64,000 nt of DNA from assembly GCF_030272615.1 (NCBI RefSeq), contig NC_081415.1, forward strand, positions 375,119,392-375,183,391, in the 5' to 3' direction. Below, in pieces: positions 54,123-64,000 of this stretch (position 1 is the stretch's first letter; every line of letters starts with the position of its first letter). Under the pieces are notes generated by a model. The model was not told where the DNA came from, did no database searches, and saw only the letters and a program-made list of their open reading frames with translations. The position numbers were made by a program, and so were the translations under genes. Source of the DNA: Cryptomeria japonica. Lineage: Eukaryota; Streptophyta; Pinopsida; Cupressales; Cupressaceae.

Positions 54123-57100
54123 CTCCCAAATCATCATTTTCAAGTTTGTTCTTCCTAAACCAAAGTTTTGAAGCATCAAAATGTGTGTTTGGAGGTAACA
54201 CGAGCTTCAATATTCAAGTTCTGATTTCGAAGCCATGAACATGAAATAGCGATTATGAAACTTATCTTACTACCAAATCATCATTTTCAAGCTTGTGCTT
54301 CTTAAAAGGAACTTTTGAAGCACCAAAATGTGTGTTTGGAGGTAACACAGGCTTCATTATGCAAGTTTTGATTCCAAAGCCAAGAACATGAAAGCTCGAT
54401 TATAAAAATTATCATACTCTCAAATCATCATTTTCAAGCTTGTGCTTCCTAAATGCAAGTTTTCAAGCATCAAAATGTGTGTTTGGAGGTAACACAAACT
54501 TGAAAATGCATGTCCTGATTCTGAAGCAATAAACATGAAAGCGCGATTATGAAACTTATTGAAATTCCAAATCATCATTTCCAGGTTTGTGCTTCCTAAA
54601 TGCAAGTTTTCAAGCAATAAAATGTGTGTTTAGAGGTAACACAAGCTTGAAAATGCAAGCCCTTATTCCAAAGCCACGAACATGAAAGCACGATTATGAA
54701 ATATATTGTATTCCCAAATCATCATTTTCAAGCTTGTACTTCCTAAATGCAAGTTTTGAAGTATCAAAATGTGTGTTTCGAGGTAACACAATCTTGAAAA
54801 TGGAAGTTCTGATTCCGAATCCATGAACATTAAAGCGCTATTATGAAACTTATCATACTCCCAAATCATCATTTTCAAGCTTGTGCTTCGTAAACGTAAG
54901 TTTTGAAGAATCAAAATATGTATTTTGAGGTAACACATCCTTGAAAATGCAAGTTCTTATTCCAAAGCCATGAACATGAAAGCGTGACTATGAAACTGAT
55001 CATACTCCCAAATCATCATTTTCAAGCTTGTGCTTCCTAAAACTAAGTTATTCAACATCAAAATGTGTGTTTGTAAGTAACACAAGCTTGAAAATGCAAG
55101 TTTTGATTCTGAAGCCACAAACATTAAAGCATGATTATCAAACTTATCATACTCCCAAATCATCATTTTCAGGCTTTTGCTTTGTCAACACTAGTTTTGA
55201 AGAATCAAAATGTGTGTTTGGAGGTAACACAAGCTTCAAAATGCAAGTTCTGACTCTGAAGCTATGTACATGAAAGTGCGATTATGAAACATACTATACT
55301 CCCAAATCATCATTTCAACCTAGTGCTTCCTAAACGCAAGTTCTCAAGTATCAAAATGTGTGTTTGGAGGTAGCACAAGCATTAAAATACAAGTTCTAAT
55401 TCTGAAGCCACGAACATCTAAGCGTGATTATGAAACTTATCGTACTTCCAAATCATCATTTTCAAGCTTGTGCATCCTAAACACAAGTTTTGAAGTATCA
55501 AAATATGTGTTTGGTGGTAACACAAGCTTAAAATTTCATTTTGATTCTGAACCCATGAACATGAAAGCATGATTATGAAAATGATCGTACTCCTAAATCA
55601 ACATTTTCAAGCTTGTGCTTGCTAAACATAAGTTTTGAACCATCAGAATGTGTGTTTGCGGGTAATGCAAGCTTGAAAATGCAAGTTATAATTTCAAAGC
55701 CACGAACATGAAAGCGAGATTATGATTCTTATCCTACTCCCAAATCATAATTTTCAAGCTTGTGCTTCCTAAACACAAGTTTTGAAGCATCAAAATGTGT
55801 GTTTGGAGGCACAACATATTTGAAAATGCAAGTTCTAATTTTGAAACCATGAACATGAAAGCGGAATTATGAAACTTAGCATACTCCCAAATAATAATTT
55901 TCAAGTTTGTGCTTCCTAAACGCAAGTTTCTAATCATAAAATTGTGTATTTGGAGGTAACACAATCTTCAAAATGTAATTTCTTATTTTGAAGCCACAAA
56001 CATTAAATCTCGATTATGAAACTTATCATAGTCCCAAATCATCATTTTCAAGATTGTGCTTCCTTAATGCAAGTTTGAAGCATCAAAATGTGTGTTTGCA
56101 GATAACACTAGCTTGAAAATGCAAGTTCTGATTCCGAAGTTATGAACATGAAAGCATGATTATCAAACTTATCGTACTCCCAAATAACCATTTTAAAGCT
56201 TGTGCTTCCTAAACGCAAGTTTTGAAGCATCAAAATGTGTGTTTTCAGGTAACACAAGCTTCAAAATACAAGTTTTGATTCTGAAGCTACGAACACAAAA
56301 TCTCAATTATGAAACTTATCCTACTCTGAAACCATCATTTCAAAGCTTGTGCTTCCTAAACACATGTTTTGAAGCATCAAAATGTGTGTTTGGAGGTGAC
56401 ACAAGCTTGAAAATCCAAGTTCTAATTTTGAAACCATGAACATGAAAGCATGATTATGAAGCTTATCATACTCCCAAAATATTCATTTTCAAGCTTGTGC
56501 TTCCTAAACACAAGTTTAAAAGCATCAAAATGTGTGTTTGTGGGTAACACAAGCATGAAAATTCAAGTTTTGATTTTGAAACCACGAATATTACAGTGCA
56601 ATTATCAAGCTTATCGTCCTCCCAAATCATCATTTTTAAACTTGTGCTTCCTAAGCCCAAGTTTTGAAGCATCAAAATGTGTGTTTGGAGATAACATAAG
56701 CTTGAAAATGCAAGTTCTAATTCTGAAGCCACGAATATTAAAGTGTTATTACAAAACTTATCATACTCCCAAATCATCATTTTCAAGCTTGTGCTTCCTA
56801 AACACAAGTTTTGAAGCTGCAAATTATGTGTTTTGAGGTAACAAAAGCTTGAAAATGCAAGTTTTGATTCCGCAACCACGAACACAAAAGCGCAGTTATG
56901 AATCTTATCATACTCTGCAAAAATCATTTCAAAGCTTGTGCTTCCTAAACAAAGGTTTTGATGCATCAAAATGTGTGTTTGGAGGAAAAAAAAGCTTGAA
57001 AATGCAAGTTTTGATTCGGAAGCCATGAACATGAAAACACGATTATGAAATTTATCATACTCCCAAATAATCATTTTCAAGCTTGTGCTTCCTAATTGGA

Positions 57101-59215
57101 AGTTTTGAATCATCAAAATGTGTGTTTGTTGATAACACACACTTGAAAATTCAAGTTTTTATTCTGAAGCCACAAACATAAAAAGCATGATTATCAAACT
57201 TATTGTACTCCCAAATAATCATTTTCAAGCTTGTGCTTCCTAAATGCATCAAAATGTGTGTTTGGAGGTAACACAAGCTTCAAAATGCAAGTTCTGATTC
57301 AGAAGCCACGTACATGAAAGAGTGATTATGAAACTTACCATACTTCCAAATCATCATTTTCTAGATTGTGCTTCCTAAACAAAAGTTTTGAAGCATAAAA
57401 ATGTGTGCTTGGAGGTAACACAAGCTTTAAAATGCAATTTCTAATTTTGAACCCATGAACATGAAAATGCGATTATGAAACTTATCATACTCCAAAATCA
57501 TGATTTTCAATCTTGTGCTTCCTAAATGCAAGTTTTAAAGCATCAAAATATGTGTTTGGTGGTAACACAAGCTTAAAAATTCAAGTTCTGATTACAAACC
57601 CATGAACATGAAAGCATGATTATGAAAATTATCGTACTCCAAATTATCATTCTCAAGCTTGTGCTTCCTAAACGCAAGTTTTGAACCATCAGAATGTGTA
57701 TTTGCAGGTTATGCAAGCTTGAAAATGCAAGTTTTAATTTTGAAGCCACAAAAATGTAAGCATGATTATGAAACTTATCCTACTCCCAAATCATTATTTT
57801 CAAGCTTGTGCCTCCTAAATGCAAGTTTAAAAGCATCAAAATGTGTATTTGGAGGCACGACAAGCTTGAAAATACAAGTTCTGAATCTAAAACCACAAAC
57901 ATCAAAGCGTGATTCTGAAACTTATCATACTCCCAGATCATCGTTTTCAAGCTTGTGCTTTCTAAACGCAAGTTTCCAACCATCAAAATGTGTGTTTAGA
58001 GGTAATGCAAGCTTCAAAATGCAAGTTCTAATTCTAAAGCTACGAACATTAAATCGCAATTATGAAACTTATTGTAGTCCCACATCATCATTTTCAAGCT
58101 TGTTCTTCCTAAATGCTTGTTTTGAAGCATCAAAATATGTATTTGCAGATAACACAAGCTTGAAAATGCATGTTATAATTCTGAAGCCACGAATATTAAA
58201 GTGTTATTACAAAACCTACCATACTCCCAAATCATCATTTTCAAGCTTGTGCTTCCCAAACACAAGTTTTCAAGCATCAAAATGTGTGTTTCGAGGTAAC
58301 ACAATCTTGAAAATGTAAGTTTTGATTCTGAAGCCACAAACACGAAAGCACGATTATGAAACTTATCGTAATTTGAAATCATCGTTTCAAAGCTTGTGCT
58401 TCCTAAACACAAGTTATGAATCATCAAAATGTGTGTTTGGAGGTAACACAAGCTTGCAAATGCAAGTTTTAATTTCTAAGCCACGAATATGAAAGCACGA
58501 TTATGAAACTTATCGTACTCTTAAATAATCATTTTCAAGCTTGTGCTTCCTAAACACAAGTTTAAAAGAATCAAAATGTGTGTTTGGAGGTAACATAAGC
58601 TTGAAAATGCAAGTTCTGATTCTGAAGCCACGAACATGAAATCATGATTATGAAACTTATCGTGCTCCCAATTCATCACTTTCAAGTTTGTGCTTCCTCA
58701 ACGCATGTTTTGAAGCATCAAAATGTGTGTTTGGAGGTACAACAATATTGAAAATGAAAGTTTTGATTCTGAATCCACGAATAACAAAGCGTAATTATGA
58801 AACTTATTGTACTCCCAAATCATCATTTTCAAGCTTATGCTTCCTAAACACAAGTTTTGAAGCATCAAAATGTGTGTTTGGAGGTAACAGAAACTTGAAA
58901 ATGGAAGTTTTGATTTTGAAGCGATGAACATGAAACCGTGATTATTAAACTTATCGTACTCCTAAATCATCATTTTCAAGCTTGTGCTTCCTAAACGCAA
59001 GTTTGAAGCATCAAAATGTATCTTTAGAGGCACAACAAGCTTGAAAATGCAAGTTCTAATTCTGAAGCCATGAACATTAAAGTGTGATTATTGATCTTAT
59101 CATACTCCCAAAGCATCATTTTGAAGCTTGTGCTTCTTTAACGTAAGTTTCTAAGCATCACAATGTTTGCTCGGAGGTAACACAAGATTGAAAATACAAG
59201 TTCTGATTCTAAAGC
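54123..59215. repeat. 147-bp satellite array, about 34.7 monomers
   Basis: The anchor CAAATC recurs at 54127, 54274, 54421, 54568, 54715, 54862 and 55009: exactly 147 bases each time. The array then continues to 59215 with only small indels (for example a deletion near 57245). Monomers differ by roughly 10-20 percent by eye. Each has arms CATTTTCAAGCTTGTG and CACAAGCTTGAAAATG (perfect at 55017-55032 and 55081-55096) around a near-palindromic centre. Because 147 is 49 codons, long frames with 49-residue repeats appear on both strands (such as 56466-57140 minus and 57659-58318 plus); these are artefacts, not genes. Confidence 0.96.
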
Positions 59216-59970
59216 TGTTGGGAAAATGGTGTCTCTACCTTGCATTTGCATGAGGTTACTATTTATAGTATGTTTTTATTTGTGCACACAATGGTGAGAA
59301 ATTTTCCCTAAAGCTTCTAGTTGGCTAGATAAGCATTCCAATAAAGTTACGTTGGAAGATCACATATAGTTTTGAACATATTAAGTTTTTTTTTTGTTTT
59401 GGAGGGATCCAATGAAAGGTTTAATTTGATTTTGAGGAATTTAGAGGCTCTGAAACACCTTGAAAAGTGGGCATAAGTAGTGTAGCAACTTACGAGGCAT
59501 TAAAGAACTTTGTTAGCTTCTCGACGCTTCAAACGGTTCATCAATAGGACACACAATTCTCAGGTTATGGCCTATGAAAGTTTGTACTCATGAAATAGGA
59601 AATATAAAATACAATGGACACATAATCAGTTTTTAAAATGTTGGGACACGTCATATGGAATCTAGAAGGGACACGTCTTATGGCTATTGAGTTACCTCTG
59701 AATCTCTTATTAGTGGTACTCTTGTGAAGAGCTTTCTCTGCAACTATATTGTAATTTGTTTTGATTGTTGAATAATATATTGGGTAGCTTTTGGAGTGTG
59801 GGGTTTTTCTCCGGAAAGGGTTTTCCCATGTAAATCACTATGTTATGGTTTGAATGTTATTATATCTATTATTGTTTTTTGTAACTGTTGTGATGATCTG
59901 TAAAAATTTTTGCATTATCCTCCTCTCAAGGTTATTGTAGGAAGTTGTTCCGCTACTTAACTTCCTTACA
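59216..59970 (+). repeat. Element F 5' LTR (755 bp)
   Basis: It runs from TGTTGGGAAAATGG to CTTCCTTACA, between satellite sequence and the primer-binding site. The second LTR is outside the window, so the start is judged from the satellite break and the TG. Confidence 0.82.
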
Positions 59971-59972
59971 AG

Positions 59973-59984
59973 TGGTATCAGAGC
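59973..59984 (+). other. Element F primer-binding site (initiator tRNA-Met)
   Basis: TGGTATCAGAGC lies two bases after the LTR end. Confidence 0.92.
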
Positions 59985-60091
59985 TTCACCTTTCGTTTCA
60001 GTTGTGGGTTGTTGGGTTTTTTGAACTAATCCAGATTTGAGTGGGAGCTTGTGCAAATGACACTTTTTGATCTTGTTGCGGGAAATTTCAG

Positions 60092-61419
60092 ATGGCCAGT
60101 TCGTCAGGGAAATAGAGGTGGAGAAATATAATGAAATGAATTTTGAGATGTGGAAGCTGAAGATGGAAGATCTACTAATAGATCAAGATCTATGGGATGT
60201 TGTTGATTCAAATTTCCAAAGGCCCTCAAATCCTACCGTGATGGCTCAATATGATGTTATGGACCAAAAAGCCAAGTGTCTAATCAGATTGTACTTGGCA
60301 GAGTTTGTTACGATCAATTTCCACAAAGAAAATAGTGCAAAGAAGCTATGGACTAAGCTTGGTGAAATGTATCAAGCAAAATATTTATTAAATCATATTT
60401 TCTTAGGGAAGAAATTACATTCCTTGAAGATGGAAGAGGGTGGATGAATTGCAGACCACCTGGAAGCATTCAATATGTTGGTGGCTCAATTGGTATTTGT
60501 CGGTGTTAATATGAATGAAGAGGATAAATACTAGATCTTGCTTTGTTCTTTTCCTGGTTCATAGGATTCTCTTGTTATGGATTTCGGTAGTACTTCTGTT
60601 ATTTTGAAGTCTAAAGATGTGGTGGGTGCCCTACTTGGTGAAGAGATGCGGAGGAAGGTATCCCTCAGTTTAAAGGAATCCCTAACTGTCTGTGGAATAA
60701 CTAAGGAGAAAGGCAAGAAGAATGAGAGGTGTGATAAGTCCAAATCAAGAGGGAGATCAAAATCTCTTGGAAAGTCCAAAGTCATTTGTTGGAATTGCGG
60801 TAAACCAGGTCACATCTGTAAGGACTGCAAAGAAGAAAAAAATAAGAAAAAGAAAAAGTTTGATTCTAATTCCAAGTCCAAAAAGGAAGATGGTGATGAA
60901 TTCATCGTAGCTTTGGTGACTCATGCAAGTAATAGTGCTTGGTTAATTGACTCAGGTGCATCTTTTCATATGACTACCAATACAGATTGGTTTTCTAAAT
61001 ATGAAGAATTTAATGGAGGTAAGGTGTACTTGGGTGATGATACACATTTAGACATTGTTGGTCAGGGTAAAGTTAGAATCGAGTTTTCTGATGGTAGAAT
61101 AAAAAGGATTAATGGTGAGCTACATATACCTAGATTAAAACAAAATTTGTTATCTGTGAGAAAACTGATAGATGTGGGTGTGTAGGTAGTCTTTTATGAA
61201 GCAGGTTATAAGATGATTAAGGGTGCTATGGTAATCTATAGAGGTGTCAAGTTTGGCACTTTGTATAAGCTAGACAAATACATTGTTGAGTGTAATAGCA
61301 CTTTTATAAAAAGTAAATATGTGGAAGATTTGAGGGTTTCACCTTTAGCAGATGGAAATGGCTTTTGGGTACCTAAGGGTGCTCTTTCTTCTGAAGCAAA
61401 TTTACCTGCAAAGAATACT
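60092..61419 (+). pseudogene. gag-pol: Element F gag-protease, broken and truncated by element E
   Basis: The start is probably ATG 60092 (MASSSGK), with a frameshift near 60113 into the frame VEKYNEMNFEMWKLKMEDLL. The gag core follows to 60447 (UBN2/DUF4219 type). Stops at 60445 (TGA), 60532 (TAG) and 60562 (TAG) interrupt it. A zinc knuckle CWNCGKPGHICKDC is near 60787-60830, protease WLIDSGASFHMTT near 60940, then PRLKQNLLSVRKL. After another TAG at 61183 the pre-integrase region GYKMIKGAMVI runs to the break at 61419. Most stops could be C-to-T changes, as in methylated repeats. The order fits copia gag-pol; the integrase and beyond are outside the window. Confidence 0.85.
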
Positions 61420-63135
61420 TGTTGAACATAATGTACCACTAAGAGGGGGGTGAATCAGTGGTTCCTAAACTCTTTTCCTTTTAAACCAAGACTTGAGTAC
61501 CGGTTAACAACCTAAACACTAAACAATCAAACAGACAAGATAAGAGTGGATATAAAAGAAGCCAAAAACACAAATGCATAACCCACAACACCAGATGTAC
61601 GAGGAAAACCCAATATAAGGAAAAACCTCAGTGAGAAATATTGTTGGAGTCTACTGATCCAATCCAACCTCACAATGAAACAACATATTACAATGATTTA
61701 CAGCACCAACACCCTGCACCAAGCACCACCTCGGTGTAATATAATGCAATACAATTTTAATGCAATGAAAGCACCTACTTGCAAATGAGCTCTAAAAAAC
61801 TTAATCAACAGATGTCTGCAGGTTAACAACCTCCTCTTCTTTACTGGTTCTTACACTGTCGGTTATCAGATTACTCTCTCTGATCACTCACCGATTACTC
61901 CCAGTCTTTCCTCTCTCTCTGCCTCACACTTCACAGTGTCACTCTTGGATCTGCCTTCCTAACAAATTACTCCTTATTAATAAGCTTGATTGTTAAGACT
62001 GTAACAGTTTACTGGTTACTCTATCTCTACCGGTTAGTCCCTCTCACCGATTCAGCCTAATATCACACATTGTAACTCTCTGAAAAATAACTCTAAGGCA
62101 AATAGTTTTTCTTTTTTCTCAAGCTCTCTTTCCTCTCACACCTCACATCTAGCATCAAATCATTTTAGTCTTGAGTTCACCTATTTCTCTGTGAGGGTTC
62201 CCACCAAGCGAAACATTCAAACTATGTCATGTTAGGTTTTTCCTTCATCAAATCAATCTGTATTAGATTTGATCTGATTTTATTTTCAAGAATGGTAATA
62301 TGCACCACACCAAACAGCATCCCCATCTCCTCGCTTTTCAATGTGTGTTTTCTATTTTAGGATGTCTACAACATGCTTTTTTGCGTTTCTCTATCAATTG
62401 ACATTAATGGCTTGGTTGTTTCCTTTGGCAAATGGGTACAAAGATCAAATCGTCTTGCAAGGTCAGTTCAATCATCTTGCCACCTTGTCTTCCTCGAGAC
62501 GCAACATTCTGCCATCCTCCCATGATTTTTGGGTTCTTCATTAATGTCAACCTGCTTGTTGACTACTACATCGATGAATACTTCACCGACCTCTGCGTAA
62601 TTGCCACCTGGTTTCCACTTGTCATCCTTGTCAACATCCACCTATGATGAGTTTGCAATGTCAGTTTGGCATCATCTTCGGTTTGATATGTCTATTTGAC
62701 ATCCTTCACCGACCAAGACTAACTACCGGTTCAACTCACCTTACCGATACAACCTAACTTCACTGATGAACCTTCATACTTGTTGACCTCTTGTACGTCG
62801 GTGGATCAACTTGGCCTTCCATCAAACATGTTGGTCCATCTACTAAGTCCATTTGCCCGTAGCATTAAACTTCTATGTGTATATTGATTCACATCCTTCA
62901 TTTCTTCTTTGCACGCTTGCTTTGCCTTGCCGATGGTCATGCTTTACCAGTAGATGATGCATTTCATGTGTACCGGTAACATACCTTTTTGTCTACTTAA
63001 ACACATATTGGTTGACATACCTTATTGGCTGACTTACCTTTGTTTTTGTCTTACTTCACCCATACCGGTTACCACTACTTACTCACCGATGACCATGCCA
63101 TACTAATTGACATCAATGACAACCTAATGCCAATA
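61420..63135 (-). repeat. Element E 3' LTR, about 1.7 kb
   Basis: In plus coordinates it runs from TGTTGAACATAATG to ATGCCAATA. Near its 61440 end is AGAGGGGGGTGAATCA, the reverse of the poly-C U5 motif of C and D. The sense start reads TATTGGC, TA in place of TG, as at the left end of D. Confidence 0.78.
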
Positions 63136-63380
63136 ATCTCCCCCTTTAGAATTGATGTCAACTCACTGAAAGTCTTCACACCAGTAGATTTCTCCCCCTT
63201 TGACACAATGACAAAGGGCCAGGTTACTTCATTGTCCCCCTTTTATTCATACTTATCTCCCCCTTAGTCAAATCTTCTCTTAGTGATTACAGTCAGTACT
63301 GAGACATATAACCTTGAACTTTCCCTATGATCAGCATATGGTTCAAGAGATATGGATACGAATATGAACTCCCCCTGAAT
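63136..63380 (-). other. Element E multiple polypurine tracts
   Basis: The minus strand has AAAGGGGGAGAT directly at the LTR, then further copies near 63191, 63234, 63257 and 63371. The LTR-adjacent one is probably the primer. Confidence 0.65.
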
Positions 63381-63429
63381 CGTATATCTCCTTACAAATT
63401 TAAGTGCATGAGGCAAGTGATACAACTCC

Positions 63430-64000
63430 CAACTTGATTCTTAAGTACTCAAAGTGCTTATCGGTAATGGTTTGGTGAAGATGTCTGCCATTTGTTCTCA
63501 TGTAGAGACATATTCCATCTTTACTTCATGTCCTTCAACCTTCTCTCTAAGAAAATGATACTTGATGGCTATATGCTTTGTCCTTGAATGCATCATCGGA
63601 TTCTTTGATATGTTGATGGCACTTGAATTATCACACCAGATGGGAATAGGATCAAAGATGTCCACTTGTATGTCCTTGAGGGTTTTCTTCATCCAAAGCA
63701 CCTGAGAGCAGCATGTAGCAACAACATTGTATTCTGCTTCAGCAGTTGATAGGGAGATTGAATCTTGCTTCTTGCTATGCCATGAGACCAACTGATCACC
63801 TAGGAAGAATGCACCACCACTTGTGCTCTTATGTTCATCAATGCAACCTGCCCAATCAACATCAGTATATGCTTCTAAGATGAATTCCCCTTGTTTAGGG
63901 TACCATGATCCATAATTGAGTGTCCCTTGCAGGTACCTAAAAATTTTGCTTATATCATTCATATGTGAGTTCATAGGTTTTGCTTGAAATCTAGCCACCA
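63430..64000 (-). pseudogene. gag-pol: Element E RNase H domain (C-terminal end of copia pol), partial
   Basis: The open part 63998-63498 shows the copia RNase H: YTDVDWAGCIDEHKSTSGG, FFLGDQLVSWHSKKQ, STAEAEYNVVA, WCDNSSAINISKNP and MHSRTKHIAIKYHFLRE. An in-frame TGA follows EYVST near 63499; after it the frame continues with QMADIFTKPLP to about 63440, so the end of pol is slightly broken. The N-terminal side continues outside the window. Compared with D the catalytic Asp and Glu positions are kept. Confidence 0.85.

Larger units (their letters stand above)
59216..61419 (+). mobile_element. Element F: Ty1/copia (Tork/Retrofit-like) retrotransposon, 5' part, interrupted by E
   Basis: F starts with a TG...CA LTR inside the satellite, then has an initiator tRNA-Met site, gag, protease and a pre-integrase region up to 61419, where element E is inserted. 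The rest lies beyond E, outside the window. Stops and a frameshift in gag show an old copy. Confidence 0.85.
61420..64000 (-). mobile_element. Element E: copia (SIRE-like) retrotransposon, 3' part, cut by window edge
   Basis: E is on the minus strand: a 3' LTR at 61420-63135, several purine tracts, and RNase H coding sequence up to the window end. It interrupts F after ATACT (61415-61419). The RNase H is similar to that of D, so E belongs to the same broad group. The other end is not in the window. Confidence 0.85.

Noticed and set aside
56466-58318. Long open frames with 49-residue repeats on both strands of 54123-59215, resembling a repeat protein
   Set aside because: They are produced by a 147-bp (49-codon) satellite with dyad symmetry; frames occur on both strands, break randomly and have no start or domain logic.
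54123-59215. CRISPR-like array
   Set aside because: The whole 147-bp unit is repeated and diverged; there is no short constant repeat with unique spacers, no cas gene, and the context is a plant genome.

Overview
This window is repeat DNA from a plant nuclear genome, very probably a large one. I see no host protein-coding gene, rRNA or tRNA gene. The plant origin is supported by Tat-lineage Ty3/gypsy elements with two RNase H domains, Ty1/copia elements primed by initiator tRNA-Met, a plant-type LINE with a DUF4283/zinc-knuckle ORF1, and plant mobile domain (PMD) proteins. The size and nesting of the elements would suit a gymnosperm, but that is a guess; the sequence does not name the species.

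The oldest visible layer is a 147-bp tandem satellite, seen at about 4711-4883 and again at 54123-59215. Into it went a LINE (1 to about 4710, minus strand), a very large Tat-type LTR retrotransposon here called element A (4884-54122, minus), and a copia element F (from 59216, plus). Element A was later hit three times: by element B (11325-27619, a 16.3-kb Tat-type element with LTRs identical by eye, 5-bp duplication GATAC), by copia element D (33765-40796, duplication CAATC) and by element C (45960-53345, non-autonomous copia-like, duplication CATTA). Copia element E (from 61420, minus) sits in F. Removing the insertions leaves A at about 18.5 kb, and its duplication CTCCC rejoins the satellite in exact 147-bp phase.

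The most interesting biology is in A and B. Each carries gag-pol on one strand and, on the other strand, a tail-to-tail antisense gene for a PMD protein. That gene has its own TATA box next to the 3' LTR, a short first exon, a GTAAGT...CAG intron and a long second exon. In B the antisense gene is open (about 671 residues after splicing) and the gag-pol frame of 2492 codons is unbroken; in A both are decayed. In each element the antisense intron holds an array of a short word, and the same word recurs, in transcript-sense orientation, in two arrays in the gag-pol 5' leader. The word differs between the elements: GCGTCTGTG in B and TTAGCGCAT in A. B's antisense intron also carries six consecutive stem-loops with a constant loop and covarying stems.

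Element C has a zinc-knuckle gag but no recognisable protease, integrase, reverse transcriptase or RNase H. Instead it has a long, now broken, ORF of unknown function, and its 5' end is duplicated in a way that suggests a template switch during reverse transcription. The working picture is a heterochromatic, satellite-based nest in which B is the only element that looks recently mobile. Boundaries were read by eye from target-site duplications and LTR comparison; no database search was possible.
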